Shown here one piece after another: positions 44,371-60,500 of a DNA stretch of 64,000 bases. The translations under genes were made by a program, and so were the position numbers. A model generated the notes under the pieces. That model saw only the letters and a program-made list of their open reading frames with translations. It ran no database searches and had not been told where the DNA came from. The number at the start of each line of letters is the position of its first letter. The stretch's first letter is position 1. The DNA comes from Ypsolopha sequella. Lineage: Eukaryota; Arthropoda; Insecta; Lepidoptera; Ypsolophidae. The stretch is from positions 27,593,221 through 27,657,220 of the forward strand of contig OW203986.1 of the NCBI GenBank assembly GCA_934047225.1, given 5' to 3'.

Positions 44371-45544
44371 TATTCATTTATATAGATTGTCTTATGGGTT
44401 TAAATCCCACTGAACTGCAGAAGACTTTAAGTATGACTAATTTTGTGTTTAAACTGTATACTATTTATTATATGCCCCAAACATAGACTTAGAATAAGTC
44501 CATGGCCCCAAATTATGTCTTATCACTATTAGTATTATCTGGGTATGTAAACAAAAAATGTTTCACAAAACTGAAGACTGTATCATCCAACCATGTTTGT
44601 TGGTGTAAACTTTAGGCTAAGTATTTTTACTGAAATAAAAGATGTTTATTACTTAATTGTACATTTTTATTTACTTAAGCTATAATCTCCATAACATGAA
44701 AATGTCATACTTCGTAATTTATACGCAAATTAGGAAAAATAACAAATCAGTTCCATGAAATCAATACTTCATGTATTACAGTAACAAATTTACGAGTGCT
44801 AAGCCAAGTTAAAGGAAGCAAGCGTTCAACTGTAAAATGCAAATCATTTCAATAACAATTTAATTTCCGGGTAAATCGTTGTTTATTTTCGCCGTAACTG
44901 AGTTTTTTATATGGCTATTCGAGGAACCATGTTGTTTGTCATCGAATGATGAGTATTTCCATCTGGTAATAAGACTTTCCTTATTATGTCCATCCATTAC
45001 TACAATTACCTTTTTATGTTTTCAAGGAATAATCAGAAACGATTCATTAAGTGTTAAAATTTTATTAGGAATTTCATCTTATAATTAATTTTACAAATTA
45101 TGGCTGCAAGTTAAATGCATTTACATAATTACACTATGGAAGAGAGCAGCCTTACAGAAAATAATAACATCAAGTTTTCTTTAGTTCTTTTTCATATTAA
45201 GTTCATCACAGACTAACAAATACTCGAGAAAAAATGCACGAAAAATATGTCTCCTAATTGTGATTTCGTAGATATGTAACATGTATCCGTAGAACATTAT
45301 AAAAATAAACGTTAAAAGCATCCAAGTAAGATCCACAGATAAGTTTCCACTTCACGAGTACAGCAGTCAGTCTTTAAGAAAACCCTTTACAAAATAGAAG
45401 CACTCGCGATTCTGTGACAACTTTTGAGCATTGAAATAAATAAACTACTTACACTGGGACCTTCACTAAAATCTGAGCCAGTTAGGATCGCCTGTCACAG
45501 TGAAACAGTGCTTCTATCTCATAACCCTTCAGCCCACTAGGGCC

Positions 45545-48500
45545 TTATAATTCGTCCTTCTCAAGGTCGACGTCAGAAAGGTCAATGTCCTCCTCCGGCG
45601 GCAGTTCTCCGTCCTTGCCGTCCCAGGGCTCTGTGGTTGACACTTTGGGCATCTCTGCGCCTCGTACTGGAGCTGTTTGGCCTCGGCCGAACGAAAGATC
45701 CCTGGAAAATGGGAATGTTTTTAGTGAGCGGTGTATGAAATCGAGTTTAGGTCGATCGTATTATGGCAAAATAAATTTTACTAGAAAATTTTGAAACGTT
45801 ATGTTTCCGAACTCATCGAGGTCTTGTCATGACATGAACATAATTATGCACAATGTTAAGGGACAGTTAGTAAAATATATAAAGATGTTCTTAAATGTTT
45901 CGTTTGCATTGTATTCGGACATGTATTTGTTATGTACCTATAGGTCTTAAATGAAAAGCGATCTCACCTTAAGAACTCATTGATGCCGGTCTCTGAGAAC
46001 GATCCGCGCAGTGTGGAGAACTTGAGCTTCTTCGCATTGACGACAGCCATCGCCGGGTAACCGAACCCGCCCAGCTCCAGGGCCTCCTCCAAGGAGGGCT
46101 GAGCGCCCGCTTCCGCCCAGACCCAACTGGAAAGTTACGGTAAAGTTGTAGCTGATGCTTGTGATTGACGGCACTTGGTGGAACTCATGATACATTATGA
46201 ATAAAATAAACTTTTACCGCTGTTTTAAACGCTTTAATTATCCCGACCTTTTTCGCGATAATTTAAAGGAATTTCTGACATTTTCATGAAATAATTATGT
46301 TTACGTGCACCGTGCAATGTATCATAAAATCATTAAAGCCTCGAACATGCTAATAAAGCAAAACCGATCAAGTGAATTAAGATGTTTAAAACATTGGACA
46401 AGTAAAAGTAATTTTGGCATATCACTGTGAAACGTGCGCTGCGCGTGAGATTTATAATTTCATTTTGAAATAAATATTTATATTTTGCTATCATAAGCTT
46501 TACATTTAATCTAACCTATGAAATTGCTGAAATTTTCTTACAGATTCCTGTTCATAATTCCTGTAATTCAATAGCTATTTCCATTATTTGTTTTTTGTTT
46601 GAAAGTTGATTTCAAGGTTTTACATCTACGTATTAAATTTCATTTTTATCGTCAGTTTGATAACTAAAATTAAATTTTCATCAACAGTTCGTCCTAAATG
46701 CCATCCATTTCCTTGTTAAGATTCATAATAATTTTTTACATCTGACACCTTTAAAAAAATGTATTAATGTTGCTGATGCTGTTAGCTTAACGTTATCTAA
46801 TTCGTACACAAAAAATATGTATGAAATTAAAATTTGTCATTCCTAAAAAAATGCAAAAAAGTTAATACTGATAATTGAGTTTCCTTCAAATTCTCCATAC
46901 AAAACGGCAATTTCATAGTTAATGACCTTATACACACAACAGAAATAACAAGTTAAATATCGAGATACATTTCGACTGATGCCGGCCCCAAAGTGGGCTG
47001 ACATATAATTCCATTTTGTGATAAGTATGATTCATGCACAATGTCCGGTCCTTTTTTTTCAGGAATTTTCTTATTTCCAAATGGTATACCTAAGTACAAG
47101 AGTTTTTATTTTTAGACACTTTGGAACTCTAATGAGTGCAAACAGGGCAGCTAACTCTAAGGCACTCACCCCCACATCTTATTCTTGTACTTGTCCCCGA
47201 GTCGCTGCAGTACGGCGAGGTACTCGTTCCTACAGGAGGCGCCGCAGTCCAGGATGTGCGGCAGGATGGAGACCACGCACAGCGGCTGGGAGCTGCACGC
47301 CGCCATCGACGCTGCGCCGGTCACCTGGGCAGACAGTACTCACTATTACTAATTGAAGAATCGACAATCACCACCTCCGCTAGTTTAACCATCCATTAGC
47401 CTGGTTCGTCCACTGCTGGACACAGGCCTTTCCAAGATTTCGCTACAATTAATGCCCATATTCACACACGCTCGGCAGTCAGGTTGGTGTCGAAACCATC
47501 GCACCAGTGACGCCACTGCCTGTCACTAATCTGTTTTATATAAGGGCCGGCAATATATAAAGGATACCTAGTAGCTTATCAGGTACCGAACAAAAAACCA
47601 AAGTAATCATGGATAATATGGATATACCATGGTTCGAAGCTAGTGGTATTATTTTAAAATAATGACAAAAGTATCATTATGTCCTATAAAACTAGAAAAA
47701 ATAAAAATGACTTAATTCATGGTAAGGAAACAACTTTTTTAGGTTATGTTGTAGATTACACTCTGACTCACTTGGCTGACTCAGTCTCTTTTTGTCAGAA
47801 AAACCCTCATTATTACTGTATATTATGCCCACATACAATCTATTATAAGTTACGCTATCACAGTATGGGGAAATGGAGTTGATATAAAACGAGTCCTAAT
47901 TTCTCAAAAAGGGCAATAAGAATCATAAACGGGCTACACAAACGTTCGTCTGTACAAAGTTATTTTAAGAAGGACAAAATTATGACCGTAGTTCATATTT
48001 ATTGAGAACTCTGATCGAAATTTATTTACAAAAAGACAATTTACCCAAAAGAATGGACGTTTACAAATATAAAAAAAATAAAAATCATTTACTTATTTCA
48101 GAACTGGGTTCCATAAAAAACACAACATCATATTACACAGGAAAATAAAAATCTGAATATAATACAAGAAATAAAGAGAAATTAATAACATACCTAAAAC
48201 TAGACTAAAACAATTTCAAAAACATAGACAATTTTATTAAATTAGCAATGTTTAACAAAACACCGACAGCTGTATCAAAGTTACCGCTCTTGGAATTTAA
48301 AACCAAGGTAAAACTTTCTTGCAGAATAATCCATTCTAGTCTATTAATAAATTCATGAATTAAATCCTAATTAGACATTTAAATTTATTTTTAATTATGA
48401 CATTTCTTTTTTTAATTTTAGCCATTAGGTTATACACATTTTCAATAACGGATTTCATATGTATGCCAACAAAACATTCAAATTACAAAAAAGGGCTGTC

Positions 48501-51500
48501 CGCATTATGATGAATGCAGCTATAGATGCACATTGCAAACCACTCTTCAAACAACTTGGTCTATTATCATTATTTGATGTATTTGTTTTAAAGATGGCGT
48601 TGTTTGTTAGGGAAAACCTAACAAACAACCAAACATGTTCAAAATTCTCGGTCGTGGTCATAATTATGATACGCGACGTAAAGGAGTACACAAGTTGTCA
48701 ATCGTGCAACAAAAGCATAAGCATTTTGAGCGAAGTATTACACATAGTGCAACAAAAATTTATAATTCATTACCACTAGAAATAACAAAAGAAACAAGAA
48801 TAAATGTATTTAAAGAAAAAGTTAAGGATTGGCTCAAAGATCAATGTATGTATGATTTAAAAATGTTCTTTAGTTAAGTTAACCCTAGTTTATAAGATAT
48901 GACAAGAAATTATGTAATATTTATTTCAATAAATGATTATATTCTATTCTATTCTATACCGATTGTGTTACATATTTTGGATTTAATGTGATATTTGTAG
49001 TAATTGACTAATATGTTATCAAGTGCTCTGTTATATGGCGAATAAATATCTACCCCGAATAACTTCAGGGAGAAGCAGGGGTTTCGGGGAAGATGGTGGT
49101 ACCTCCACAATCGAGCCCGGCATCAGCTCTACCACCTCTAATGTATTAAAATTATTTATTATTATGCTAACCCAGATGCCGTGGGTTCAATCCCCGCAAT
49201 GCACATTAATTTATGTTCGGTTTGCGTGCTTCGGAAAGCACGTTATGCTGTTGGTTCATTTGTGCCCGAAGTAAAGCGATAGGGCTAACCACCCATCACG
49301 TTTGGAACGTTATAATCGTCGGTAAAAAGCAGGCGTAACAAGTGTGGACTGTGACTTTCTTTTCACATTTCACACATGGCAACACCTCTGACTCTCACGC
49401 GGGGATTCATATCGTAACGATATGTTATGATATGTAATGCACTCTTATAATAGTTAAGAGATTCAAAGCGATGGATTTCGTAATAAGAACATAATATAAT
49501 CTTAGATAATGAGAACTGTGCATTTCTTAACTGTCTGATGCAACAGGTATTGTAGCGACGACAGCGCCTTCTGTTCAGAATTAGAAGGCGTGAAATCACA
49601 TAATGCCCTCGTGAGCGGTCAGTATGTGCATTACAAGATGGGTATATCAGGTAGTTACAAAAAAAAGCAGTGTACAGGTATGGTGGAAAAATTCGTCATT
49701 CCAGATACGAACCTCGATAGCGCAGTCGATAGCGCGCCTGTCATGTAAGCAGGAGGTCGCAGGTTCAAATCCTGGACCGAGGAATTTTTTCAAAATATTT
49801 GTGCTTTAAAATTTGTTGCTAATTGATTTCACTATATAAGGTCTTTCAATTTAAACTGAAAGTAATTCTGGAGGTGATTCAGTATCGTTAATACATCACA
49901 TTCCACTGCAAAGCACTTGTTTTTGCGCGAACTTTTTTTTCGCTTCTCAGTACAAAATGGTCCGATCAGCTGACTCAGTTTGTACGGACAAGTGAAGAAA
50001 AAGTTCGCGCAAAAAAAAGTACTTTGCAGTGGAATGTGATGTATTAACGATACTGAATCACCTCTTAAATTACTTTCCATTTAAATTGAAAGACCTTATA
50101 TATTGAAATCATATTTTGATAATCCTTGTAGTTTGATAAACGAAGCTTGTTTCAATACGTGCATGGTGTAAAAACTTATTCATAATATTTATTTCTTAAA
50201 CCTACTCTTTCTAAACGTTTCTTTGTTGTCGGCAAGCTGAAGCAAGGCGAAAACGTTACGCAAATAATTATTTTTGCCGATTTACGACAATTCAAAAGTT
50301 TTATATCGAATTTTATCGGATTTAACGTCAGCGTAAAAGTGTTACAGTTACATGCTTATACCGATCAAATGGATCAAGTGTAAACATTGGTGCAAGAATA
50401 TCAACACTGTTGTCAGATTAATTCAACACTAGTCATCTTCTCATCAATATTTTCTTAAATTATAAAACAAACTATTTGATTCACAAATCAATCTACATCG
50501 CAATATACTATATCAGTCGGAATGTGGATTTCAATAGAATCGCTTTGTTGATATTAAACCAATATCCCATGTAAAATTACTCTTACAATATATTAAAGAC
50601 AAAGAGCACTGAACAAATACCCAAGAATTTTAATATCACGCGGATATCAAGCTGAAAAATAATAGAACAAACTATTTGATTCACAAAACAATGTACATCG
50701 CAATCTATTATATCAGTCATTCATAACGTGGATTCTAATAGAATCGCTTTACTGATATTGAACCAATATTCCTTGTCAAATTACTCTTACAATTTGTTAA
50801 AGATAAAGTGTACTGAATTTTAATATACCTGAGACCTAAGAATTTTAATATCACGCGATGAAACTGAAAAATCTGGAAAAGATTGGCGTAATATTTCACA
50901 CCGGACTCCTCACGGAACAACTCATAAACAGGTAATTCAAAAGGTCTAACTACTTAATGGATTTAGCAATTTAGATGTAATCAGTTTAAAATACGCTTTA
51001 TTTGTTTTTTTTTCTATCTGATTCCGCATTACAAATTTAAACTAATTGGCCCAACTATTCTTTAGTGATGTTGACAGGCACCAGTTTCACTTAATTTATT
51101 TTTGATTGTTTTTTTTTATGTAGCCTGTATATACAGTATGCTCTGAAATTCGACCTATTCTTTGAAAAATTATACCAGACATCATTTCCAACAGATTAAG
51201 CCCTATCAACTAGGAGTCGAAAATAAATGATCTCCAAGTTACGAAGGTTTCCAAGATATTTTTCACCGGTACTTTCAGACTTTCAGACCGGTAACGAAAA
51301 ACAAATTATTCAAAAATACTGATTCCTCTCTCTGCACTTATTTGTTATTTTTCTGATTAATTATAAATGAGTGATCATTTATAAAAAATATATACATGCC
51401 CAGAATTCCCATAATATCAGAAGTAAAACGTCTTAAGTGAAAAGAAAACCATTTTTATTTTGAATTTTTGAAATATCGACGTGTTTTACTTGAAAAAAAT

Positions 51501-54500
51501 TATCATTTTCGACCCCTAGTTCATAGGTATTATTTGTTGGAAATGATCTCGACTATAACCCCTTTCAAGGAATAGGTCGAATTTCAGAGCATCCTGTATA
51601 TAGTGTCAAAACAACTTACGTTAAAATTAATTAGACTATGTCCTTGTCTATCTTGCTCACTCGCGCTCGGCTCTAGATAAGTTCTTCCTGCACTCTGACA
51701 GAACATTTTTCCACTGCCCACTTCACCTCAAGCATTCACCCGCCCGCTTAGAGCCACAGAGAGTGAATCGGGTATCAATTTATCTGAACTTAGGGTAAAG
51801 TTTTCTAATAAAATAGCTGAAGCTATACCTGCACAATTTCAGGTGGAGCGATGTTTTCGACCACTTTGTCCAAGGCCCAACTGACGATGTCGCTGGCGGT
51901 CCGGCCTCCGTTGTAGTCCTCAGCGGAGGACCAGGTCTTCTTCCCGGAGGGGAACATCTTGATGGTGGGGTACCCTTGGACTTGGAAGCGGGAGGCCAGG
52001 CTGGTGTGTACGGTCGCGTCCAGGGCGCCTAGCTTTACCTGTGAACATGAAATATATGTTGTTACTGTAAAATTATCCCTGAAGGGGTTTCAGAGTGTTG
52101 ATGAATGTGAGAGAGTACACCCATGTTTCACTGATGATTTATTGATAGATACAGACAGGCTTATCGCCGTTCTTTGAGCAAGAATACACGCTTGGGCATG
52201 CATATCCCATCAGTTTTTAGTGTTCCGTACCCAAAGGGTAAAGGGTAACGGGAACCTATTACTAAGACTCCGCTGTCCGTCTGTCACCAGGCTGTATCTC
52301 ATAAACCGTGATAGTTAGACAGTTGAAATTTTCACAGATAATGTATTTCAGTTGCTGCTATAACAACAAATACTAAAAAACAGAATAAAATAAATATTAA
52401 AGGGACTCCCATACAACAAATGTGATTTTTTGCCGATAGATAATGGTACGGAACCCTTCGCGCGCGAGTCCGACTCGCACTTGGCCGGTTTTTTCTTTTA
52501 CTGATCAGAAATTGGCAATGTTCAATAAATATCGTCACGACATGTACCCCTAAGGGGGTGTCAGAGGTGTGCCCGAGTGTGAACTGTGAAATGCGAGTCA
52601 GTCCACATTCGGTACACCTGCGTTTCACCGACGATTATTACGTCCCAACGTGATGGGTGGTAGCCCTATCGCCATTCTTCAAATACACGCTTTTTGGGCA
52701 TGCAGGTTTCCTCACGATGTTTTCGTGAACTAATACTATGCACATAAATACCGAAAAACTCTATGGTGTATGCCCGACCAGTGATCGAACCTGGGTCTCA
52801 AGATTGAGAGGCCTGCGTTCTACCACCGCTTTTTGTCAGTGAATATCCTTTTGTGAATTTAATTAGATTTGCATATGAATTTAGTACATTTATTTCCATT
52901 AGAGAGTGCTACATTTACTATCTAGTAAATAACATTTACATTGTATTTTTACAGCAAAGAATGACTGAATTCTGAAGCATGCACGAAGAAATTTAGACAT
53001 AAACTGGCAAACAAAACCAGAAGTCACATCACATCAGGTTAATGCCAAAAAAAGGCTACACCCATAATAAGTTCCCAAAAGCCACCTAATACATTTTGTC
53101 CCAAAAAAAATGCAAATTTTGATGGTAAAACAAGTACAGTGCAGTGAACTATGAAAAATACTTTAGCCACTATTGTTCTCAGCTTATAATACATGCAGCT
53201 ACAAATTCATCTTGTGCCAACTGCAACTTTAAGTTATAGTTATTTGTGTGAAAGGGGCCCAAGTAATATTTTGTACGTCGAGGGCGTTATTTTGATTTCA
53301 GAGTGAAGCGAAGAATTCTAATGTAGAATCCAGAGCGTACCGAGAAATTTAATATACGCTACTCGAGACCAAAATATTTTGGCCCCGATTGATACACACT
53401 ATTTTTCATCACTACCTATGAGAAAACGAAAAAGCTACGAGTACCTGGTATTTTGTGGTAATAATTGTTGCACGACATTAGCTGCATCATTTACTATGTT
53501 TTCACGAGTTAATATACCACTATATATCACTACTCGAACTCATTTTTAATTATTATTTGCAATAACTTAGCGAAGACTGGCGCGAACATTTCTGAGAAAA
53601 AAGAAATGAAAAGAAAGAAGAATACACGTACCAGTTTTTTTTTCAGTGTGCATGGCCGCCGGAGCCCGCCGCAGCCTAACCAGCCAGTAACTTCTTCATA
53701 AATTATGCGTTCGACCTCTTTGGTTAAATAACGCTAATCTATCAGAAGTGCGAACGCGGACCGCTCAGTAGAGAGAAAGCGCAAACTCCCATGGGAATAA
53801 AATTGACTTTGGCTCCCGCTGTCCTCTAAAGCCAATTGTCGTTTTTCGAATAGGTGTGATGAAAAATAGTTTGTGATGTAGATCCACAATATGTAGCATC
53901 AATATTACCTTGCCCTTGAGTTCAGAAGCAGCCTTGGCCCATTGAGGCTCCAAGTTCTTGCAGTGCCCGCACCAGGGAGCGTAGAACTCCACCAGCCAGA
54001 TGTCATCGCTGTCCAGAACAAGCTCCTTAAAGTTACTGTCCGTCAGGGTGATCACATCCGACTGCAAACAAATACGGGAGGTTAATAAAGTTATGGAGTC
54101 TTGTTTTATTTTTGTTCACCTAGATCAGGGGTCGGCAACCGGCGGCCCGCGGGCCGCATGCGGCCCGTGTACCTCTTCGGTACGGCCCGCAACTACTGCA
54201 TGATAATTATATTCGGTAGTACATATTTGAGTGAGCAGATTTTCCATTCTGAACTATCCAAAAAGCAAGCATTGTTTTCGGTTAAATAATGCACAATTAG
54301 ACGCAATACTGCGCATTTCCACATTTAAAATGCAAGTGAAATACAAAACCTTGTAAGTTAAATAAATGCAGCCGCAAGAATCGCATTAATTATTTTATTA
54401 ATTAATACTTAAAATGTTTGAAACTACAATAGATATGATATTTATTTAAATACAAAAATGAGATGCGGCCCTCGCTGATCCCCTGGTAACATTTGTGGCC

Positions 54501-57500
54501 CTCCTATATCATAAGGTTGCCGACCCCTGACCTAGATGTTGAGATGGAGATGGGTTTCAAAGGTAGGATTATAAAGGATTCTCAAGATCCCATAGCAAAT
54601 CTTTTGCATCAAAGTTATTCAACTTAAAATATAACTAAACATTATACAAGAATACAAGTGATTGACCTGCTGTCTCTCTGCATCTTCTTACAAAAAACCT
54701 CAGTAAAGATAAGAGTATTTGGGCAACAGATTGCTAGGCTACAATGTTGCAAATATTCTATCGTCATTTGCTGCCGCCACAGCTTGCTAGGCTACAATAT
54801 TGTAAATATTCTACCGTCATCTGCTGCCGTCACAGCTTGCTAGGCTATAATATTGTAAACATTCTACCGTCATCTGCTGCTGTAGGCTTGCTAGGCTACA
54901 ATATTGTAAACATTCTACCGTCATCTGCTGCCGTCACAGCTTGCTAGGCTACAATATTGTAAACATTCTACCGTCATCTGCTGCCGTCACAGCTTGCTAG
55001 GCTACAATATTGTAAACATTCTGGCCATGCGGATTTATACGTCACTAAGAGATAAAAAAAATATCAGCGAGCGAGATGTATTCTAAGGCGTGACGGCTGA
55101 TAGCAAAAGGTAGCTAGTTCAGCCCTGGCATTGTGTGAGAAACGTACAGTTTCCAAACCGGCAAATTTGCTTAAGCATTGGCCTAAGCAGTTTGACAATA
55201 ATCGAAACCCTACGTTTTAAGCTGTCAGATTAATACGATTTTTACCCCGTAATTGTACCCCGTGATATGAGGCAGCTTACAACTTTGCAAAAGTCATGCA
55301 CCATTTCTATGTAACAAATGCTCTATCTATGCTATATCTATAAACTTCTAGTAAGAACCCATCTAAGTGCACGCGGACGGATCGAAAGAGGCAGAAGCAC
55401 TATACTAGGCCAATCAACCATTTCAATACGATATCTGGAATTCTTGATCAATAAACAAGTGGTACTAAATCCCTCCATTAACTCCAATCCATCTTTTATT
55501 TATTTCATCGACAACCATTTCTGAACAATTTATGATGATGAAAAATAATGAATATTCATTATATATTTTTGGAATATAAGTATTTGTTCACATGACGAAA
55601 TCATGCCTCGAAGCGACTCGTCATGTCCCGGGATGATGTCATGAGTAGTTGAGTAGGTTACAGGCAGTTGCGTAGTATCAGTCCATCCATTCATCAGCCC
55701 GTATTCGTCTACTGCTGGACATAGGCCTCCCCCATACCACGCCACCCTTGGCGGTCCTCAGTCATCCTCATCCTGCCGCCACCTGCAATGTCCTTCAGAT
55801 CATCAGTACAGCGGGCACGAGGGCGGCCTACGCTACGCTTTGCTGTACGTGGTCTCCATTCCAATGCCTTACGACCCCAACGGTCATCACGTCGGCGACA
55901 AATATGGCCAGTCCACTGCCACTTCAACTTACTAATTTCGCAGGCTATGTCGGTCACCTTCGATCTCTGACGGATATTTTCGTTTCGGATTTTATCCATC
56001 AGAGATATGATCGCTCATTGAGCGACCTTAAATCGGCGGATCAAGCCTTTGGTAAGAGACCACGTCTCAGCGCCGTACGTCATCACTGGAAGGACGCACT
56101 GGTTGTAGACTTTAGCCTTTAAGCACTGCGGTATTGGCGACGTAAATATGTGACGCAACTTCCCGAATGCTGCCCACCCCAAGCATATTCTTCTGTCAGC
56201 CTCGGAGTCGAAGTTGTTTTTACACAGCTGGATAGCTTGACCCAGGTAAACATATTTTTGAACAACTTCGATGCTGACATTTTTGACGGTTACTGGCCTA
56301 TGGATGACATGACAGTTGAACATGACCTTAGTCTTATCCAAGTTCATCCGCAGGCCCACTCGTCTGGAAGAATCACTTAGGCTGCGCATAATTTTCATTT
56401 TCATTTCATTTGCTCCAGTTATTGCAGCGATTCCGCCATTCTGACGATGTCATCGGCAAAGCGAAGATGTGAAATGCACTTTCCGTTCACATTTATGCCT
56501 CGACCATGCCAGTCCAGTGTTTTATTCAGTATCAGTACTTCTTCCGTTACTGACTTTGTAGATTTTTGCAGAAGTACATGGAAAACGCCTCGCCTGCTGT
56601 CACTCTCCCAGTTTCTGGGCAAACGCTCTTCACCTTGGGTCTTATCGATGTTTTCCATCAGACACGGTAATGGCCAAGAGTAAAGAACAGTATCAAGTCT
56701 AAACTATTTTCAATATTAAATTAAAATAAATAATTTTACTTTTGTATTTCAATTTGTTCCTTATAAATTTCGGCACAATTACACGGTGATCGAACCTGTA
56801 TTTCGCATGTATAAATTGATTCCCTCTGAATATGTTTCCCTTTTTCTTTTTCACTGTTGTCTGACAGGGATCCTTCTGCGTGTTTCTGGTTTTCGGCCAA
56901 TTTTCATGGCGTCGTTTTGGCGGGAGTGGTACGATGTGGATGTCTGGTTGTCGGTGTGCGCGGGCGGATCCTTTTCGGATTAAAATAGTTGTTTAATTTA
57001 TTGACGTCAGAAAAATATTAGTTGTTTAATTTATTGATGTCACAAAAATGTTTACGTGGTATTCTTACTTTGAAAATAAAGTTCATTATTTCATAATTTA
57101 ATAAGGTGTAATTTTTGTCTTATGGTAGGAGACAAGTTTGTCCCCGAATTACTATGGAAAAACGAAGTTGGTTGACCCCTGAGTGATTACCTAGCCTAGA
57201 TTTGCTGAAAATTACAATAATTTTGAAATATTATTTTGTACGAAAGATATTCAAGTGCCGATTCGGTGTAAACACCATTTAACATACTTGACAGGACTAA
57301 ACTTCATTTAAGCGTTGTCTTTTCCTTTTTGTATCAAAAAGACAAAGACAGGACGCTTAAAATAAGGTTAGATCTGTCAAGTAAGAATCGACACCATTGA
57401 TCAGGGGATCTAAAAAGGCCGACTTGGGTGAATCATAAAATGATTTGAAAGTAGGATAGAGTCAAGAGTTTTAGTACGCGTGCAAAGGAGACGGCATTAC

Positions 57501-60500
57501 AACAGAATCATAATATGATTCATCCAAAGCGACCTTTTTAGAGGACCTGTTTAAAAAGGTACGCGTTGGAGTTGCTTACTTAAAGAAACAAGCACTGTCG
57601 ATAAACAGGCGGATTGACCCACCTACACACTGTAAAATGTTCTCGATTTTTTTCAAGTAAGGAGTAGATGTTGATTTGATGGCAGTTTGTGCCGAAAACA
57701 CGTTGCGCCTCACTAGTCGTCTTATGGCGTGCCACGTCATTCAATGCCGAAAGGCCGAAAGCAGGTTTTTAGTGCCATTACAAGCCTACCACACTACTAC
57801 ATTATGTAATAAAGGCCACTCCACATTCTCGGCGAGACTTTCGCCTGATGAGGACAAAGCAATACGAGTAAGGCGAAACACAATGGAGTAGTCTATCTCC
57901 TTTACTTATCTTTGTCCCCTTCATGGCGAGAGTCTCGCCGAGAATGTGGAGCGGCCTAAAGTGGCTTATAATAGAAAGTAGGAATAGGTCGTCCGGTAGA
58001 ATTCGTCGACTAGTCGACGTGTCGTCAACTTCGTTAAGCAGATATCTTAATTTCGCGAGACGATATCTACGGCTAGATGGGAGGTCAACGGTAGGCTAGT
58101 TATAGTCCAACTACAGTGTAAAATTTCAAGCTGTGGTACACGTTACCAAAAAAAAATTGAACTAGAAATAAACATCGTATTAACCGTTTACCGACTACGT
58201 TCACGGGTCGTCGTCGCGTTGCCTGTCGATATAAATGTTTTGGAACATAGAATAAGGTTCTTATTCTTAGTTTTGGATGGACTCATAGTTTAGCTGTCTT
58301 TGAAATGGACCGGTCTATTGACGGACAGTGAACCGTCGATGCGTTGATTGTAAGTAGACGGGTCCATCCTACCAGTCCGTTTATTTAACGCCCATCACTA
58401 ATAGAAAGTACATAGGACTCCAGATAATCGTTCATAAACTCACACCAAGCTTGGTTTCCTACCTGCGTCGCAACACTAACCTGTTCAAAAATCAACTCGC
58501 TTCTCAACACTAACCGTTCAAAAATGACGACTTTTTCAACTTTGAACAGGGTTCGCAAGGTTTGCATAAGCTGCAAACGTCACTTGACATTTTTGCATTA
58601 AATATCGTACAGATGGGGTCCTTACAACATTATATTTGTACTAAATATGGTGCAAAGATGACAATTGACATTTGGAGTGTCGGTGCACCACAAAACAAAC
58701 CCCAGTGTTCCTATCCAGCCTGTAGGGTACTTTAATGAACGCACCTCAGAAGTTACAGAATTTATTAAAATCATTCCAAGTTAAACTAGTAGGTAGGTGC
58801 TAGTCTTGGGTGTGGTAAGAAGTATCAATGCCCTTATTCTATTCAGATTTATTATTCAAACTTTGAATAGCAGTATAAAATTACCAATTAGTGATTAATC
58901 CGTATTGTAACCTAAAGTTAGATAGATAACACATGGAAGGGTATTTGCATTTATTCATTTTTGATCCATTTTCTTGACGTAGAAGTAACTTTTTTGGTCT
59001 GTTTATAGACTTTAGCTGTAGAATTGTCTAACTTTCTACGAAACAGCTGTGGCAACAGCATACGAAGCTTCTTTTCACTATTCTTGTCCCCTTTATTTGC
59101 TGAACGCAGCAACCTTAATACATCCCTTTCAGATTTTGTTGGTTTTTTGATTGGTATCCATGGTATGTTATGTCCATATACGGTGTTCGAGTTGAGCTGG
59201 TTAAATTAAATTGTAAATAATAATGAAAAATCTTAAATTACTACTGCTTATGGTTTTGAGACCAATTGTGAGTTGGCAATAATATCATGGAAAGAAATAT
59301 TATAACAAGCATTAACTTATGTGTTAGAGTTTTTACCTTGCCAGTTCTTCCACTAGGTTTCTTGCCAAGATTGGCATATGCCTTGTCCCTGGCAGCCTTG
59401 AGAGCAGCCTCCACAATGGCCTCAGCTGTTCTTTCGCCCTCATAAGGTGTGTGTTTGCTGCCAGTGAATATTTTGATAGTTGGAAAACCATCAACTCCAT
59501 ATTTGGAACCTAAAGAGTTGTGCTTGTCTCCATCCACCGCACCCACTTTAATTATTCCCTGGAAATTATTACAGGATTCAAGTACATGATCTTCTATATA
59601 TAGTCTTGTCTTTTTGTTACCTGTTTAATAAATTGACTAGAGTTATTTATGTTCTGATTTTTAATTAAGGAATTAGAGTTAAATTGGTATTGTGGTAACA
59701 GGACTCTAAATTAGAGTTATATTGGTATTGTGGTAACAGGGCCCTAAATTAGAGTTAAATTGGTATTGTGGAAACAGGGCTCTAAAATTTGAATATTAAA
59801 ACAAATTAAATTAAAACTTTATCAATATTGAAGAGATTTGGGTCAAAGTGTTGATAGGAGGCACAATCTTCTACACTGAAGGATTTGTGGGTCATCTTAA
59901 AAAATTACAATGAAGGTTATGTATGGCGATCCCAGTGTTTTGTACTTTCTTAAACGGTGTTTGATTTATTATAGTAGTACTTTTAAGGTAAGACTTATAT
60001 GATTATATTATGAACAATGGAAGATGCTACACTGACAAGAGCTAGGCTTTTAAATAATTGATAATCAATTAACAAAGCTTGAATGAGATAAAAACTCGAA
60101 TGTTTGTTCTTGGTAAAAAATAACAATTTTGCTATTATAACACAGTGGCTTGCATAGAACTTTTTTCCAAAAAAGCAATCAGAAGGTCAAATTAGTAGAG
60201 ATGAAACGGATATCCGGTTACTATCTGGTATCCGGCCTATCCGGCCATATTTATGGTATCCGGTATCAGGCCGGATAGTAACCAGTATCCGGCCGGATAC
60301 CGGATACTTAACTCAGCATAAAAAGTTGTTTAAATCACAAAATAAATTGATTGTATAATCTAAATTCTAATACATAAAGTAATTAAGAGTTGAGCTATGG
60401 TAGTGGTAGATAAAGATAAGCTTTACAGCAATTGTTGGGAATAAACGTTTGTGCTTTTCTTCATACATTACACCAGCTTCTTTTGCTCTCACAATATACT

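Noticed and set aside
49703..49775. A true tRNA gene
   Set aside because: The cloverleaf is imperfect (the base before the anticodon is not T), the sequence runs into a SINE tail, and a second copy with the same tail exists at 26213.
55748..56122. Plus-strand 124-residue frame
   Set aside because: It is antisense to the RTE reverse-transcriptase fragment at 55683-56680.
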